A stretch of DNA of 23,081 bases from an uncultured Lachnospiraceae bacterium (GTDB taxonomy: Bacteria; Bacillota; Clostridia; Lachnospirales; Lachnospiraceae): NCBI GenBank assembly GCA_910588125.1, contig CAJUPI010000051.1, forward strand, positions 1-23,081, read 5' to 3'. A program made the translations under genes and the position numbers. Every line of letters starts with the position of its first letter. The stretch's first letter is position 1. Of the stretch, positions 21,378 through 23,081 are shown one piece after another. The notes under the pieces are model-generated. The model did no database searches and was not told the origin of the DNA. It worked only from the letters and a program-made list of their open reading frames with translations.

Positions 21378-22925
21378 ATGAACATTAAGCGGGCAAAGCA
21401 GGAAATCAAGGACAGCATCCGGGCATATCTGATGAAGGATGCTTATGGGACTTATGTAATGCCGGAAATCCGGCAAAGGCCGATTCTGCTGATCGGGCCG
21501 CCCGGGGTAGGAAAGACGCAGATTATGGAGCAGATCTCCTGGGAGTGCCAGATTGGACTGGTCGCTTATACGATCACCCATCATACCCGCCAGAGCGCCG
21601 TCGGGCTGCCGTTTATTGAACAGAAGGAGTTTGGCGGGAAGAAATACCGCGCGACGGAATATACGATGAGTGAAATTGTAGCGTCTGTCTATGATAAGAT
21701 CCGAAGCACCGGATTGCCAGAGGGAATTTTGTTTATCGATGAGATTAACTGTGTGTCAGAGACGCTGGCGCCGGCGATGCTGCAATTTTTGCAGGGGAAA
21801 AGCTTTGGCAATCATCCGATTCCCCAGGGCTGGATCATCGTTGCGGCAGGAAATCCCCCGGAATATAACAAGTCCGTGCGGGAATTTGATATCGTCACGC
21901 TGGACAGAATTCGCAGAATCGATGTGGAACCTGACTTTGATGTCTGGAAAGAATACGCATTGCAGGTCGGGATCCATCCGGCAATTTGTTCCTATTTAAG
22001 TGTGCGGCAGCAGAATTTTTGCCGGATAGAGACCACAGTGGATGGTAAGCTGTTTGCCACCCCTCGCGGGTGGGAGGATCTGTCTCAGCTAATGGAAGTG
22101 TACGGCCGACTGGGATTGACGATAGATCGGGAGATTGTCGCTGAATACATTCAGTTTCCTAAGATTGCCCGTGACTTTGCCAGTTATCTGGAGCTTTATC
22201 GGAAGTATCAGGAGGATTACCGGGTAGAAGATATTTTGGCAGGCCGCACAGCGGCAGGAGCATATGAGAAGCTGGAACGGGCGGCCTTTGATGAGAGAAT
22301 CAGCGTAACCGGACTTCTGATTGCAGCATTGAATGAGCAATTTCGAAATGTCTGCCAGAAGGAAGAACAGATGGAGCTACAGCTGAAAAAGCTGCGGGAA
22401 GTGCAAAAAAGCGGAGCATTTGAAGATGGACAGGAAGAACAGACTGCCGCATGCCTGAAGGGTACTGCCAGGGGAATAAATGAATATTCTGAAATGCTGG
22501 AGAAATTTCGTGCAGAATGGGAACGGAAGCAGGAAAACGGATTGCTTTCACGAAGGGAGCTTTTGCTTTGCCGCGAGGTAAGTGAAGCGTTGGAGAAAAA
22601 ACTGCTGATTTTAAAAACCGAAGATTTCAGGGATGCAAAGGATATGTGGAGGCGGCTGCAAGAGATGTTTGCAGCAGAAAGTGATCAATATGAGGAATTG
22701 TCCGCCGAAGCAGGGAAAAAGCTGGAGTATGCCTTTGACTTTATGGAAGCGGCGTTTGCCGGAAGCCAGGAGATGGTACTGTTTGTGACAGAATTAAACA
22801 CCGGTTTTTACAGCGTGAGATTTTTGCAGGAGTATGGTTGCGAGCGCTATTACAGGTATAATAAAGAGCTTCTGTTCTCGGAGGAAGAACGGGAAATCGG
22901 AAAGCTGTTGGAGAGAGAAAGCTGA
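21378..22925 (+). CDS. MoxR-type AAA+ ATPase
   Basis: This 515-residue cytoplasmic ATPase has Walker A GPPGVGKTQ (40-48), Walker B GILFIDEIN (D121, E122) and sensor 1 VAAGNPPEYN (about 157), typical of MoxR-like AAA+ proteins. The AAA core ends near residue 270. The rest (about 290-515) is helical and rich in Glu and Lys with possible coiled coil, longer than in a minimal MoxR of about 330 residues. It probably remodels or loads metal into a client together with the VWA protein. I chose the ATG at 21378, 8 nt after AGAGGAAG; the GTG at 21375 is an alternative. Element E follows after about 30 nt. Confidence 0.88.
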   Translation: MNIKRAKQEIKDSIRAYLMKDAYGTYVMPEIRQRPILLIGPPGVGKTQIMEQISWECQIGLVAYTITHHTRQSAVGLPFIEQKEFGGKKYRATEYTMSEIVASVYDKIRSTGLPEGILFIDEINCVSETLAPAMLQFLQGKSFGNHPIPQGWIIVAAGNPPEYNKSVREFDIVTLDRIRRIDVEPDFDVWKEYALQVGIHPAICSYLSVRQQNFCRIETTVDGKLFATPRGWEDLSQLMEVYGRLGLTIDREIVAEYIQFPKIARDFASYLELYRKYQEDYRVEDILAGRTAAGAYEKLERAAFDERISVTGLLIAALNEQFRNVCQKEEQMELQLKKLREVQKSGAFEDGQEEQTAACLKGTARGINEYSEMLEKFRAEWERKQENGLLSRRELLLCREVSEALEKKLLILKTEDFRDAKDMWRRLQEMFAAESDQYEELSAEAGKKLEYAFDFMEAAFAGSQEMVLFVTELNTGFYSVRFLQEYGCERYYRYNKELLFSEEEREIGKLLERES

Positions 22926-22954
22926 TAAAGGGAAAAACGATGGGGTTACATTGT

Positions 22955-23081
22955 CAATGTCATTCTGTTGATTTCTTCAGAAGGTACGCCATGGAAAAAG
23001 GAGCGGGAAGAGGCGGGAAATGGTCGGCTGCTTTTTCCGGTTTCGGGATCAAGAATTCCTAAAATCCCTGATTTTTGCGAA
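22955..23081 (+). repeat. Palindromic intergenic element E, left part cut by the window end
   Basis: The family 5' end (CAATGTCATTCTGTTGATTT, then GGTACGCC at 22983-22990) leads into a left arm at 22989-23024 and the conserved GCTTTTTCCGGTTTC (23030-23044). An AAAATCCCTGATTTTTGCG stretch near the edge is the counterpart of the D1/D2 loop core. The right arm should lie beyond the window. It is placed 3' of the MoxR gene. Confidence 0.7.

Overview
The window reads as chromosomal DNA of an anaerobic Clostridia, most likely a Lachnospiraceae gut bacterium. The evidence is strong AGGAGG-type ribosome sites, moderate GC, a DUF3798-type lipoprotein with its ABC transporter, a TM1266-type hydrogenase-system regulator, a CAP-domain exoprotein, a fructose-family PTS with a PRD regulator, and IS1182/IS66 debris. 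I assign no species. No rRNA, tRNA, CRISPR array or intact transposase was seen.

Layout. (1) 1-440: the end of a foldback MITE, a fragment of a palindromic intergenic element, then a promoter with an operator-like inverted repeat. (2) 443-5980: a four-gene importer operon (lipoprotein, double-NBD ATPase, two permeases), with a hairpin after the lipoprotein gene. (3) 5981-7750: an insertion graveyard with a minimal palindromic element, a small unknown ORF, a complete 171-bp MITE, IS1182 and IS66 transposase remnants, unidentified gene fragments and a possible small RNA unit. (4) 7754-10459: a HIT protein, a membrane-anchored zinc-ribbon/LRR protein and a TM1266-family regulator. (5) 10460-11095: two adjacent hairpin elements, one with 46-bp perfect arms. 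(6) 11267-12552: a secreted CAP protein converging on a Cu/Zn-SOD-like gene whose upstream region holds a second MITE. (7) 12921-18774: a six-gene PTS operon (ManA-like isomerase, EIIB, EIIC, class II aldolase, PRD regulator, EIIA). (8) 19053-22925: an LRR-like protein, a VWA-like protein and a MoxR-type AAA+ ATPase, followed by another palindromic element.

How the genes work together. The first operon should capture an unknown small solute by the lipoprotein and import it with a transporter that probably has only one canonical ATP site. The PTS operon should phosphorylate and import a sugar, isomerise it and split it by aldol cleavage; no sugar-phosphate kinase is in the operon. Its PRD regulator carries its own EIIA-like domain and probably senses PTS flux. 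The VWA/MoxR pair resembles MoxR-VWA chaperone-type systems of unknown client.

The most unusual signal is a family of at least six intergenic elements (near 55, 6000, 10486, 10786, 18828 and 22955). They share end sequences and a loop core, but several carry different stem sequences that are each self-complementary. They lie 3' of gene blocks. Two with almost the same stem flank the LRR/VWA/MoxR block.
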